Shown piece by piece: positions 51,120 to 62,112 of a stretch of 64,000 nucleotides of DNA. Location: positions 25,673,693 to 25,737,692 of the forward strand of contig NC_067205.1 in NCBI RefSeq assembly GCF_026262505.1, given 5' to 3'. The DNA is from Trichomonas vaginalis G3 (taxonomy: Eukaryota > Parabasalia > Trichomonadida > Trichomonadidae). The position numbers and the translations under genes are program-made. The notes beneath the pieces were generated by a model. The model did not search any database. It saw nothing but the letters and a program-made list of their open reading frames with translations, and was not told where the DNA came from. How positions within the stretch are numbered: position 1 is the stretch's first letter; the number at the start of each line of letters is the position of its first letter.

Positions 51120-51631
51120 TTAATGAAACATTAAATCATCCAGATTTTAATTCATCCACTCCAATTCAAACTAATTTTGAGCAAGCCGATACAAATCAAG
51201 GTTCAGATGCTCCAATTCGCTCCGAAAATTCAAATATTGCAGACTCTACAGATTTAGAACCAGAAAATCAAAACCATCCTTCTACAAATCAAATGTCTAG
51301 TAATCTAGAACATAAGCTGGACCTTCTTGATCATATTGAAAAACAATTATCGAAAATGCGCTCGTTATTGGGAATTCTTCCTACTACAAATGCTATTGTT
51401 GGGCCGTCAAAACAAGTTTCAGTTAATAGCAAGCAAAATTCTGAAAAAAATAAGAAAAAATCTTCCATAACAACAAAATCAAACAATAAAAAACAAAATT
51501 CATCCGACAATCCTCCTAAACGTAAAGCTCCTATTTCGGAAAGGATTCTCAGCGATAATAACTTATATTTTCAAGTTCATCGAAAGAGATCGAAAAGCAA
51601 ACGTTCCACATCTACAGAGAAAAAGAATTGA
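51120..51631 (+). pseudogene. MULE transposase gene, separated C-terminal part, about 170 codons
   Basis: Continues the frame of 27140-28880. It is Asn/Ser/Thr/Pro-rich and disordered at first, then has a short coiled coil (LEHKLDLLDHIEKQLSKMRS), and ends in a very basic tail (NNKKQNSSDNPPKRKAP, HRKRSKSKRS), a likely nuclear-localisation and DNA-binding tail. An internal ATG at 51293 could start a 112-residue product, but there is no evidence that it is used. Confidence 0.8.
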
Positions 51632-53506
51632 TATATGAAGTCTAATTCCTTTTATAACTACTATATTTTTATTCTTATGACTAAAAAATAATATATTATT
51701 TAAGGGTGCACCCGTATGTACGTTTATTTGAGAGGAGGAGGATTACCCTCTCAATTTTGAGGGATTCGTTAGTTTATTTTCTCGATGAATATGCAATAAA
51801 ATTTGATTTTTACCTTATCAATATACTTCATATAATATACACATGTTCATGTAAAAACTTTTTTCCAAAATCCTCAGGAATTAAGGGATTTTTGAATTTC
51901 AAGAATTTTTTTTGAATTTTTTCGAAAAAAAAATATTTTCAGAACAGCCTTAACGGCTAAGATTTAGGAACAATGTTAAGTATCAAAAAGAAAGGAGGTC
52001 TGATATAGACAACATATATCGTTGAAGGTTGAAAAAATCTCTAATATTTGAGCCCAAAATTTCAAATTTTAATTTTTTGAAAAAAGAGGCCACCCGTATG
52101 TACGTTTATTTGAGAGGAGGAGGATTATGTTTTTGAAAGGGTGAAACATTATGAATATGTTAATTATATAATAATATGTATTATTATAAAAAAGAAAAAA
52201 TAAAGCACGTTAAAATTTTTCTTTCTTGATTTTTTACAAAATCTACTTAGAATTATGCAAAATATGACTAAATAATTATAAATTTCAAGTTAAATTTTAA
52301 TTTTGATAAATAATTTAAATTTCAAAATATCAAGTTCAGTTCGACTATGTATGTAGTAATTCCTCAATAAAGTGCCAAAACCCTATTAAAATATATGAAC
52401 ATTTTCAACATTTTAATGTTTTTATTTAAAAATTTGTTGGAATATGAGCTTCAAACAATTATTATGTAAATAAAAATAATTAAATATATGTATTTATTCG
52501 TATTACAACCGTAGTAAGTCGATTCTTCCTTTCTTCTACTGAGGTTTGAATTTGATTTCGAATTGTAAAGAGATTCAAAGGGAAAATACTAGCGGATAAA
52601 AACTACCTCCATGAAAGGGTCATAATGGAGTCAAGTTGTATTTTTTGATATTTTTTGCTTTTCGAGCCTAAATAGGTAGCCAAGATAATGCCTAAAAATA
52701 AGGTTCTAAATTCTGAAGTTTACATGATCCTCTCGTGTGCACCCTTCACAATTTTCATTTTTTTCTTTTAACAATTTCGTTTTATTTCCATTTATTGTTA
52801 AATGATTTTTAGCATACACCTTTCTTTGTTCATCTTCTAAATACAATTTATTTTTTCTTAGATATAATTCTATTCATTCAATTCGATCGTCATTTTTCAG
52901 TACATGATCGTAATTTTCAATTATTGATCGCGATTTTACTTCAGAATTTGTTCGCAATATTGCTTATCAAAATTATATCTCTATTCTCTCATTTCTGTTT
53001 AGTCAATATCATTACACTCCTATTGTCTAATAACATGCTATTAATTTTCTTAAAATTAAAAAAAAAATATCAACTTTTAAAAACAGAAACTTAACATCCT
53101 TAGGTCAATGGATTTTGATGTGAGATACATTTAATCTGTTTTTCTTTTTTTATTTTAAATAATTGAATATTTATAGTTGTTATGGGTCTTACATCATGTA
53201 AAACGAATTTTCTTAAAGTAAATTTACTTTTTCTTCAATCTTTCTTACATATTTATTAAAAAAAAAATTATCCAAAAAAAGATGTTTTAGAATGAAAAAA
53301 AATAGAAAAATCTTCATTTATAGTCTTTCTTGAATGTATACGTTTTGATTTTTTTCTTTTTTAAAAAATTCAATTTCTAGAAAAATCGAGAAAGAATCAT
53401 TTTCTTCTATTTTTTTAGGACGCCATACCCATTGAAATCTCCTCTCAGGACGCCATAAACTATTCAATTATGGTGTAAACTTCTCAAAAATTGAATAGTT
53501 TACATC
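51632..53506. other. Non-coding right part of MULE-like element
   Basis: Very AT-rich, no gene found. A 37-base direct repeat (CACCCGTATGTACGTTTATT, then TGAGAGGAGGAGGATTA) lies at 51709-51745 and 52091-52127, and GTGCACCC words recur at 51706 and 52738. The end carries AGGACGCC blocks belonging to the terminal repeat. Confidence 0.5.
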
Positions 53507-53529
53507 AGGACGCCTTAGGACGCCAACCC
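53507..53529 (-). repeat. Right terminal inverted motif of MULE-like element
   Basis: Inverted partner of 6420-6442, 11 bases inside the inferred right end at 53540. The adjoining 53415-53506 holds two more AGGACGCC blocks and an inverted pair, GTAAACTTCTC against GAATAGTTTAC. Confidence 0.6.
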
Positions 53530-53766
53530 TTTACGCGCCCAAAAAATGTTATAAGTCTGATTTTTCTACGACAAATGCATTCTAATGTGTATGGTAAAAA
53601 CAAATTATTAATAATTAAGGCGAAAATTCTGATGTCGTCGAGACTAAAAAGTGACAGTATGATTGTACTTTGTACAATATTAGTAAATTATATATACAAT
53701 TGATTTAGCATGGAAAAGTTTCTTAAGTATGATAGAGAGATTTTTCAAAACTTCGGAAGTTGATCA

Positions 53767-56700
53767 ATGTCGGACAGCGAAGGAAATGATAATTCTCTTC
53801 GCCAAGAGATAGATCGTTGTTCGGCAAAGATTGATGCATTAAGCCATGATTTCCAAAATAGCTGGGAAACTCAAAATAATAAAATTGAAGAAATCAAAAG
53901 GCAATATAACACATTATACAACACAGCTAATCAAGTTATTGCAGATGCCGAAGATATTAAGAGATCAAAAGACAATATTGCAGAACACGAAAAGAAATTA
54001 AATCAGGTTGCCAAAAAATTGAAATTCCTGAAAGATGCTTCAGACGAACAAGCCCAACATATCACAGAACTCCAAAATACATCAAACGACCATAAAGAAC
54101 GAATAGAAACACTAGAAGAGTTCAAAAATGGAGAAGAGAAGCGTCTTAGCGATCTTAAAAATGATATAATGGCACAGTTGCAAGCTGATTATAACACCAA
54201 GTTCCAACAACTCAAAGAAAACTTCGATCAAAAAATTAACGATGAAGTCGCAAAACTAAACACAACGATTAAACAAGTCCATGATGAGTTGAATGAGAAG
54301 CACGAAAGTAATGTTAAGCAAATTCAAGAACATACGTCGCAAATTGGAAAAATTAACGAATATTTACAACAAGTTGCAAATAAGATCAACAAACTTGACG
54401 CAAACATCAAAAGTATCGAAGAACATTTACACCAACACGATGAAAACCTGGAAAAACACGATTCTGAAATTAATAATAATACTGAACGAATTACAGCATT
54501 AGAAAAGCATTCAACCGATGTTGATGACTTAATTGAATCCATCGGAGGAGATATCGAAGGTCTACAACAAAAAACCGCCGAAATCGAAAAATATAATTCA
54601 GAAGATACTGAAGCGTGGAAGAAACGAACGGACAAAATCGAGCACAATGCAAAGAAATACACTAAATCAACCGCCAGCAACATAATGAAGCACGTAGAAG
54701 AGACAGACGCCAAACTTTCCGAATTAACCACCAATTTCACTGAATTTTCGACCTCTACGACCAAGAACTTCGACGAAATCAGGAAGGAAATACAGGAGCT
54801 TCACGCCGAGGACGAAGCTCTTGAAAAAGACTGTCATTCGACTTTGGACGAAATTAACAGGAAGAACAGCGAAATGAAGGCTGTGATCGAGCAATCCAAT
54901 AAGAAACTGGAGGACATGAACAACAGGCTCATTTTCTTGCAGGGAGAAGAGAAAATTTCAATGACAGATTTAAGTGGTCAGATTCAAACCGTCAGAAAGA
55001 CATTGAATGACTCTGTCGACGGATTTAACGATACCGTACAGAAAATCCGAAAAGAAACAAAGGAATCCCAGGCAAAGACAATTTCAACTGTTGATGCGAA
55101 AATTAATGAAGTTAATGGCAATTTCGATAAGCTCGTCGCTGAAATGAAGGCCGCCCTCGCAAAACAGAAGGAAACAATCACTGCAAAAATCGAATCTGGA
55201 GATAATCAAATTAATGAGAGACTCGAAATCGAAATCAAGAGGTTCGATGCGTTAGTCGGTGGCTCAAAGACTACGATAGAGGACATAACAAAGTCAATAG
55301 ACCTTGTTAAGGAAGATATCTCAAATCAAAGCAACGAACTGAAGGAAGCTGATGCTAAAACTAACGCCGCTCTGCAGGCTTCCATCGAAGAAAATGAGTC
55401 AAAGCGTCAGAAACTCGACACAAAAATTGATCAGGTCAAATCTGAGACAAAAGCACAGTTGGAAACCCTCCAAACACAAGTATCTGAACGCCTTGATAGA
55501 TACAAAGAGAGGATTTCGGGTATTTCCGCTAAAGTTGAAGACGCAAAAACAGAAATTTTGCAAAAAGTTGCAGAAAACCAAGATTTGAACAGCCAAGAAC
55601 ATGCGAAATTGGCTGCAAGTATCGAACAGATCAAGAACATCTCAGAAGAAATCGAATCTAAAGCTCATCAAGAAAATGATGAGTTAATTGCAGAAATCAG
55701 CGAAGACATCAGGAACAAAGTTGCAGAAGTCAACACCAACTGCCAGGAAATCAGAGGAATTCTCGCTACTTTGCAAGGAGAATCCACTTTAACTCTGGAT
55801 GAAATCGAAAAGTCCATCAAGAAAGTAAAATCGAGGGCTGACGAGAAGATAAGTAACAACAAGCAGTTGATTGAACAGCGCGCGCAAGAGTTACAGACGC
55901 AAATGGAGACATATAATAACTCTACCGACGAAAGAATCAAATCTGTGACCGATGGATTTGCCGCTCTGACTGACAAGAACCGCCAGATGATAGACGATAG
56001 CACGAACAAGATCGAAAGCGACATAGAAAAGAACAAACAGGAATTGTTGGAAAAAATTTCACTGACACAAACAAATTTGGATAATTTTGTAGGGGGAGTC
56101 ACCTCCACAATGCCACAGGTTTTGGAGAGAATGACGAATTTCGAGACAGAAACACAGAATACGTTCTCTTCCCAGAAGAAAGACATTAAAAAGATCAAAG
56201 ATAAATTTGAAGAGTTATATAGCGTCGTTGAGAACAGCTTAGAAGAGAACAAAGAGAGAGTATTGAACACTGATGCGACATTAAACACGAAATTCGATGC
56301 ATTGACCGCTCAAGTCAAAGATATCAAAGATAAAGAAATTAATGACAAAGCAGAGCTTACTAAACAGATTGAAGAGTCATCCAACAGAATCACTAAGTTC
56401 ATTGAAGAAGGAAATGAGACTCAAAAGGCAAGAGATGCTAAGCAAGAAACAGATATCGAACAAATTCATCAAAATATCACTAATCTCGAGCAAAGAGTCA
56501 CTGCAAATATCACAGTGACTGTTGAACAGACCGAGAAATCCTTAAACAACAGGATAAACAAGCTCAAAGGAAATATCCAATCATTAGACGACAAATTCAA
56601 CTCATTAACTGGATCAGAAGACGCCTCCATCCCAGGAATGATGAAACGCATCTCTACTTTAGAAGAGAAACAGAAATCTTTCGATCCTTCTAAGACAGAC

Positions 56701-59700
56701 AAAATCCAAGAAGAACTAAACACACTCATTCAAAATTTGAATGCAGAAATAATTGAGAAGGACTCTCAAATTCGAGAAACGATGAAACAGAACATTGATG
56801 AGCTCAAATCGAATAACGATCAATTAGTTCAGTCAATCAAAGACAAATTCTCTAAAATGAGCTCTTCAAACAAAGAACAGTTTTCATCACTTAATTCATC
56901 AATAGAATCAATCAGAGGAGGCTCCTCTGCATCGATAAACGACTTGTCCAAGAGGATTGAAGAGGTCTTCCACCAGATGGACTCGCAAATCACTGTCCAC
57001 ACAACAGAATTAACAAATCTGACTGAGAAAACGAACAAATTGACTAAGGAAGTATCAGATTCGGTCGTAAACACATTGCGCGTTGAGTTGACAGCAATGA
57101 AAGACGAATCCTCCCATCAACAAGAGTCAATTGAAAAAATCATTTCGAAGATCAACGAAATTCCAAGCAGAAAAGACTACAACAACATTGTAAATCGCCT
57201 CAACATCCTCCAAGGCGACTCCAAAGAGACAATTCCATTGATTTTGCAGCTGATTTCGGACGCAAGAAATCAAATTCAAGCCGGAGTTGACGAATGCAAG
57301 CAAGACTCGCGTTTGCTGTTGAAGACATTCACATCAGAGCGCGACGACATCCTCAACACCGCGAAAACAGCCTTCTTCGGTGCAACAATCACTCTTTCTC
57401 AGGCAGAACAAGAAATTTCGAAGATCAAAGACAGTTTGGCATCGAATTCCCAGAGATTTGATGACTTTTCTGGTGAAACAGTCAAGAAGATCAAAGAACT
57501 GTCATCGAACTACAAACAGTCATCAAATGAAAACCAGGCAAACTTCAACAAAATTCAAACTTTGTTGACTGATTTAAATCAAAAAGTGACACAAAATCAG
57601 AAATCGATTGAAAGTGAATTACAAAGTAATGTTGAAACAATTAGAAATGATCATGGCAAAGACAAGGCAGAGTTGAAGCAGTCTATATTAGATCTAACAC
57701 AAGATGTAAAAGACAGAATCAAAATTATCTCAAACAAAGTAGATGAAGAAGACGTGAAATTCGAAACAATCAAAGACCAGATTAAGAAGAAAGTTTCATC
57801 AATTGAACAGACAATTTCAAACAACAGACAACTGCTGGATGACCACATTCTTCTGAATGAACAACAGGAGAAACAGAGACAGGAGCAGAACCAGAAAGAT
57901 CTGCAGACGAAACACCAGGAAATCACTCAGGAAATAGACAGTCTGATCAAAGACTACAACAAACAACAGGAAGAAAACCAGTCCCAGTTCAACAACAAAC
58001 TGATGAATGAAATAAATGACGTGAAGGACCAAATCAACCAGATTAAAGGTGGTGATCTGCAGACAGCAAATAATAAAATAGACCACTTGAAGTCAACAAT
58101 GAAACAAGTGAATAAATCACTGTCAGAAAACATCGACCAATTAAACTCTGAATTATCTCAAAAAGTGACAGATTTGAATTCAGAATTTTCACAAAAAGTG
58201 AGTGAAATCAACGACAAAATCAAAGTTGTTGACGACAAGACAAACCAAGTAGAAGGGAAACTGAATGACTCCATTGCCAAGAAAGGAAATGATTTGAGCG
58301 TAATGATTTCTGCTTCTGAACAAAAGACAAAAGAATTAATTGAGAAAAATAATCAGAAACAAAATGAGGAATTGAAAGGTTTACAAAATACGTTACAAAA
58401 TAACAGTAAACAGAATGATGACAATGTCAACAACATACAAAGTAAGCTGCAGGAACTGAAGAAAGCCTTGGACAACATTGAGAAAGAGCAGACAAACAGT
58501 TTGGACCAGTTTATGATTCAAGCCTCCAAAAAAGTTAAAGAACAAATTTCTCAGCAAATCCAAGAAAATAATCGAATTTTCGATAAAATCTCTGAGAAGT
58601 TTGATGCACAAAACAAGGCCAATGACAGTAGAATTGACCAGTTCAAGAAGGAAATCAGCGAAATCAAACAAACTGTTGATGCAAAACTCAATGAAACAAA
58701 TCAGAATTTGTTGAATAATTCTAAAGAAAATAAGGAACGATTAAATTCAATTGAAAATAAGAATAAAGAAGTTTTGGATCAGTTCAAGCAGAGGATAAGC
58801 GAGAATGAGCAGAAAGTCATTGACATAAACGCAGGAGTCAACGAAATGAGTGATGATTTGAACCAGAGAATGAAGAAAGTTGAGAATTCTCTCAAAAATG
58901 TCAAAGAAGTAACTAAAAACAATTTGGACGAATTCTCCGCCAAAATTGATAAGGCAAACGAAGAATTCAACAACAAGCTGCAAAAGATTATTGACGATAA
59001 CGATAAAATAAACAAAGAAATGTCAGAAAAAATTGAAAGTGAACTGAAATCAAATTCAGAAAATCTGACAAATAACTTTGACAAATTGTCAACAAAGATC
59101 AATGCGGACATGTCCAACATGCAGGCGAAGACAAGGAGCGACATCGGACAGGTCGAATCTTCTCTGAATTCCCTCAAAGAAATGGATAATTCTTTGTCAG
59201 AAAAATTGAAAGAATTAGAAAAAGTGACAGATTCAATGAACAGCAAATTTAACTCGGAAATTGGCAAAGTGCAGACGACAATGATCACTTTCACGAACCA
59301 GACAACTGAATCCATCAATTCCCTCAAACAAGAAACGACAAAAGTTTCTAAAAACTCAGAGAGATTGGAGAAACAGTTTAATGATGTGTCAGGCTGTTTT
59401 GACACTTTATTAAACGGCACCAATGCACTTCAGAGGCGCCGTGACACTGAGATAGATGCAATGAAAGGCGCTGTGGAGAAAGCGACGACAGACATTGCAA
59501 GTTTGCAGCACATTCACCGCCACAACGCTGATTTCGAGAAATTCAACATGAAATTCGAACAGACACTGGCGAGCATCAAAGATTTCGAGAACAGGATCTG
59601 CTCCATTCTCTTCCCATCTCTCCAATCTCTTCCTGCAATCAATTCCTCCGTTGTTTCTCCGGCGAAATCAACTGTTTCCAATTCCCAGAAAGTTCCAAGA

Positions 59701-60348
59701 GTTCCGAAGAAAGAAAGATTCGTTGTTCAGGCGAAAGACGGAGATGAAATCGGTCAGATCGCAAGAAGAGCTCTGACAGAACACCAGCACGTACAAATCC
59801 AAGTTTCTGCTCGTGCAAAAGTGACATGGCAAAAAGTGGTTTCTATTTCACCTCTATCGAGTTTGACAGTTGTTTGCGACGAAACAAACGCTGAAATGCA
59901 GATCAGCTCGACAGCGAAGATAGGCGAAATGGCGACACCGACAAGATGCATTGTTGATGGAACAGGAATTTTGAGAATTTTGGGAATAAGAGTGGTGGCT
60001 AAAACAAATTGTTCGGAATTGAAAGGTTTACAAGATTTTACATCATTATTTGTTTTGCGTTCGTTTGATGCAGCGGGTCCAAGTGTTTGCACGTTCAGGC
60101 AGTGCGATATAGAGAGCGATGTTTCTATTGTAAATGCTGGTGGAAGTGCAAACGCTCATGTAGAATTTAGTTCTTGCAGGATTTCGAGTTCTTCGAGAAA
60201 TAAAAATGTCGTCAACCCTGTCACTGCAAACTGCGGCGGATTCGAACAGGGATTCGCGTACGTGTCGACAAACGATATGAAGATCACTGATAGACAGATT
60301 GTTTGGGCTGATAGCGAATTCATTTTCAACGAAACACTTGAAAGATAA
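53767..60348 (+). CDS. Giant coiled-coil protein with C-terminal beta domain, 2193 aa
   Basis: An intact 6.6-kb frame starting MSDSEGNDNSLRQEID. Residues 1 to about 1960 are continuous heptad-like, Glu/Lys/Asn/Gln-rich coiled coil with few breaks; a repeated insert of the type LxGxxxxTIxDIxKxI or LQGDSKETIP appears every 100-170 residues (for example GGSKTTIEDITKSI, LQGESTLTLDEIEKSI, GGSSASINDLSKRI). A Ser/Pro linker (about 1970-2000) leads to a domain of about 190 residues rich in short strands (VQAKDGDEIGQIARRAL, CIVDGTGILRILGIRVV) that looks like a beta-helix. No membrane segment. Probably a cytoskeletal or scaffold fibre; Trichomonas has many such proteins. G+C is higher than in neighbouring DNA. 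Confidence 0.85.
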   Translation: MSDSEGNDNSLRQEIDRCSAKIDALSHDFQNSWETQNNKIEEIKRQYNTLYNTANQVIADAEDIKRSKDNIAEHEKKLNQVAKKLKFLKDASDEQAQHITELQNTSNDHKERIETLEEFKNGEEKRLSDLKNDIMAQLQADYNTKFQQLKENFDQKINDEVAKLNTTIKQVHDELNEKHESNVKQIQEHTSQIGKINEYLQQVANKINKLDANIKSIEEHLHQHDENLEKHDSEINNNTERITALEKHSTDVDDLIESIGGDIEGLQQKTAEIEKYNSEDTEAWKKRTDKIEHNAKKYTKSTASNIMKHVEETDAKLSELTTNFTEFSTSTTKNFDEIRKEIQELHAEDEALEKDCHSTLDEINRKNSEMKAVIEQSNKKLEDMNNRLIFLQGEEKISMTDLSGQIQTVRKTLNDSVDGFNDTVQKIRKETKESQAKTISTVDAKINEVNGNFDKLVAEMKAALAKQKETITAKIESGDNQINERLEIEIKRFDALVGGSKTTIEDITKSIDLVKEDISNQSNELKEADAKTNAALQASIEENESKRQKLDTKIDQVKSETKAQLETLQTQVSERLDRYKERISGISAKVEDAKTEILQKVAENQDLNSQEHAKLAASIEQIKNISEEIESKAHQENDELIAEISEDIRNKVAEVNTNCQEIRGILATLQGESTLTLDEIEKSIKKVKSRADEKISNNKQLIEQRAQELQTQMETYNNSTDERIKSVTDGFAALTDKNRQMIDDSTNKIESDIEKNKQELLEKISLTQTNLDNFVGGVTSTMPQVLERMTNFETETQNTFSSQKKDIKKIKDKFEELYSVVENSLEENKERVLNTDATLNTKFDALTAQVKDIKDKEINDKAELTKQIEESSNRITKFIEEGNETQKARDAKQETDIEQIHQNITNLEQRVTANITVTVEQTEKSLNNRINKLKGNIQSLDDKFNSLTGSEDASIPGMMKRISTLEEKQKSFDPSKTDKIQEELNTLIQNLNAEIIEKDSQIRETMKQNIDELKSNNDQLVQSIKDKFSKMSSSNKEQFSSLNSSIESIRGGSSASINDLSKRIEEVFHQMDSQITVHTTELTNLTEKTNKLTKEVSDSVVNTLRVELTAMKDESSHQQESIEKIISKINEIPSRKDYNNIVNRLNILQGDSKETIPLILQLISDARNQIQAGVDECKQDSRLLLKTFTSERDDILNTAKTAFFGATITLSQAEQEISKIKDSLASNSQRFDDFSGETVKKIKELSSNYKQSSNENQANFNKIQTLLTDLNQKVTQNQKSIESELQSNVETIRNDHGKDKAELKQSILDLTQDVKDRIKIISNKVDEEDVKFETIKDQIKKKVSSIEQTISNNRQLLDDHILLNEQQEKQRQEQNQKDLQTKHQEITQEIDSLIKDYNKQQEENQSQFNNKLMNEINDVKDQINQIKGGDLQTANNKIDHLKSTMKQVNKSLSENIDQLNSELSQKVTDLNSEFSQKVSEINDKIKVVDDKTNQVEGKLNDSIAKKGNDLSVMISASEQKTKELIEKNNQKQNEELKGLQNTLQNNSKQNDDNVNNIQSKLQELKKALDNIEKEQTNSLDQFMIQASKKVKEQISQQIQENNRIFDKISEKFDAQNKANDSRIDQFKKEISEIKQTVDAKLNETNQNLLNNSKENKERLNSIENKNKEVLDQFKQRISENEQKVIDINAGVNEMSDDLNQRMKKVENSLKNVKEVTKNNLDEFSAKIDKANEEFNNKLQKIIDDNDKINKEMSEKIESELKSNSENLTNNFDKLSTKINADMSNMQAKTRSDIGQVESSLNSLKEMDNSLSEKLKELEKVTDSMNSKFNSEIGKVQTTMITFTNQTTESINSLKQETTKVSKNSERLEKQFNDVSGCFDTLLNGTNALQRRRDTEIDAMKGAVEKATTDIASLQHIHRHNADFEKFNMKFEQTLASIKDFENRICSILFPSLQSLPAINSSVVSPAKSTVSNSQKVPRVPKKERFVVQAKDGDEIGQIARRALTEHQHVQIQVSARAKVTWQKVVSISPLSSLTVVCDETNAEMQISSTAKIGEMATPTRCIVDGTGILRILGIRVVAKTNCSELKGLQDFTSLFVLRSFDAAGPSVCTFRQCDIESDVSIVNAGGSANAHVEFSSCRISSSSRNKNVVNPVTANCGGFEQGFAYVSTNDMKITDRQIVWADSEFIFNETLER

Positions 60349-60687
60349 AATAAATATTTGTTATAGTTAAAAAATAAAAATATTTTCATATATAAATAAT
60401 GCTTGAAATGCTATGATTGATCTTAACTTTTTCACATTACTAGATGAAAATGAAAACCCAATTGGATTAAATACTGTCTCTCATGTATTGGTAATAAATG
60501 AATGATTCTTAGTAAATTGAATCCATATTTAAAAAAATCAAATTGTTTTGAAATATGATAAGATTTGTATTTCGAGTGTTTAAAATTTTTATGCTTTTTG
60601 TGAGAAATAATTGATGAGTTTAAAATTGAGAGATATTCAATTTTGATGCGACTCTTATTTTAATTTTTTGAATGAAAAAAAGATTAA
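60349..60687. other. Intergenic, no gene seen
   Basis: AT-rich spacer between the coiled-coil gene and the broken glycine-rich gene; no convincing promoter or frame. Confidence 0.4.
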
Positions 60688-61622
60688 TAGTGGTTAATAA
60701 CTCAATTTAATAATGCGAAACCCCAATGGGAGAAATTATATGAATACCCATGCGATTCAACTACATCATGCCATCCAATCTATGTCGAAATTAAACCAGG
60801 AATATATAAAATTGAAGTGTGGGGTGCTTCAGGCGGGAATACTACAGATACGTCTCATAAACTTTTCCATACAGGAGGTTTAGGAGGATACACAAAAGGA
60901 GTTTTCTTGTTAAATCGAACTACATTAATATTAAATATTGGAGGTCATGGAGAAAATGATAGAACTGATATTGCCATTGGTGGATATAATGGTGGAGGAA
61001 TTGGGAATATAGGTAGTTTTGCCCTAAATACTTCTAGTGGCGGTGGGGCGACCGATGTCAGAATCGAAAGTGAGACTTTACAAAACCGCCTTATCGTTGC
61101 GGGCGATGGAGGGGGTCTTCAATAACCAATTCTTTTAATAATATAGGAGGATTTTGTGGACATGGAGGAGGAATTACTGGAGGAAATAGCACCGGAATTG
61201 AGGCTGTAAAAGATTCTTTTAATACATATGGAGCCACCCAAAATTCTGGTGGATATAATCTAAAACCACAGAATTGTCAAGATAAATTTTCAACTGGAAT
61301 CCTAGGATTTGGAGGAAATGGAAGCAGAACATGTTTCGAAAGCTCATCTAGTGGTGGTGGAGGGGGTTATTATGGAGGTGGTGGAGGCTTTGCATCTGGT
61401 GGATCAGGAGGTAGTGCTTTTGTTCATGAAATGGCAATTTACCAAGAATTGATCAGCGGAAGTGAAGTCATGCCTTCACCATACGGAGAAACTGAAATTG
61501 GTCATTTAGGAAATGGTTTTGTGAAAATTTCATTCATTTCATCCTATTATATTAAGTCTTGTATGCCAACTTTAAATTTTAATTTTATGATAAGTTTTGG
61601 AATATATATGATATTAAAATAA
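60688..61622 (+). pseudogene. Glycine-rich (ALK/LTK Gly-rich-like) surface protein gene, broken
   Basis: From about 60691 a frame reads PQWEKLYEYPCDSTTSCHPI, YKIEVWGASGG, GGLGGYTKGVF, LNIGGHGEN, VAGDGGG. It has no ATG: a TAG lies upstream and no methionine precedes the conserved part. The frame stops at 61125 after a G-run near 61112, but the next frame continues the same glycine-rich pattern (IGGFCGHGGGITGGN, GGGGGYYGGGGGFASGG) to 61622. So a host gene has a frameshift in the G-run and has lost its 5' end. The pattern WGASGG..GGyGG...L.i.vGg.G matches glycine-rich domains of surface proteins that are abundant in trichomonads. Confidence 0.65.
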
Positions 61623-62112
61623 AAAATATTGCATAAAAAATTACTTTTTGATGCTTATTTTGTGCCTAGGATGATTGCCATTGTCGCTTCACCGCACTGG
61701 TTGTTCTTATTATTTATTATTCGGACGTATTCATCTTATCCGAAATCAGAACCCCATGAATTGCAGATGATCTAATAATAGGCTGTTCCCTTTCTTCCAT
61801 GCCCAATGATTATTCAGTATGCATCATATTTTTCAAGTGAGCGCCATATTCACTTCAAAAAAATATTGTTTTACATATTTCAAGTTTGATCCTTATGTTA
61901 AATGCAATCAAAAAAATTGTGTGTGTTTAAAAAAATCATTTGAGATGAAAATTGAGTTTTTCTGGCACAAAAATGCCACGATATCAATAACTATGAAATA
62001 CCAAAAAAAATGTTTTAAGTGTCAGAAAGTTTACAAATGAATACTTTTTGACAAACATTAACCAGAGTCTTGGGTTAATCCAACCTAATAATCAAAATCA
62101 TTATAAACATTT
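61623..62112. other. Intergenic, possible gene relic
   Basis: No supported gene. A 73-residue frame at 61819-62040 has paired cysteines (CNQKNCVCL and CFKCQ) and could be a relic of a zinc-binding protein, but nothing around it supports expression. Confidence 0.3.

Larger units (their letters stand above)
6410..53540 (+). mobile_element. MULE-like DNA transposon, split by two nested insertions
   Basis: Inferred outer element. A 23-base motif (GGGTTGGCGTCCTAAGGCGT plus CCT) at 6420-6442 recurs inverted at 53507-53529. Both copies have related sub-terminal sequence with GTAAA and CTCAAAA blocks and further GGCGTCC motifs. AAAAAATG flanks both sides (6402-6409 and 53541-53548), a candidate 8-base target duplication, although it is low in complexity. 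Inside lies a MULE transposase gene. Removing the Maverick plus one target copy (18,516 bp) and the palindromic insert plus one target copy (22,239 bp) leaves about 6,376 bp, a normal MULE size with two divergent genes. Alternatively, the two motifs are independent copies of an interspersed repeat that happen to face each other. Trichomonas is known to carry many MULE lineages. Confidence 0.55.

Noticed and set aside
51293-51631. Independent 112-residue gene
   Set aside because: It is the in-frame C-terminal continuation of the interrupted MULE transposase.
54293-60389. Many opposite-strand and alternate frames over the giant coiled-coil gene
   Set aside because: Glu/Lys/Asn-rich codons leave other frames open; the products are Ser/Phe/Leu-rich shadows.
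61819-62040. 73-residue frame with paired cysteines
   Set aside because: No start context, neighbours or homologous pattern; kept only as a possible relic.
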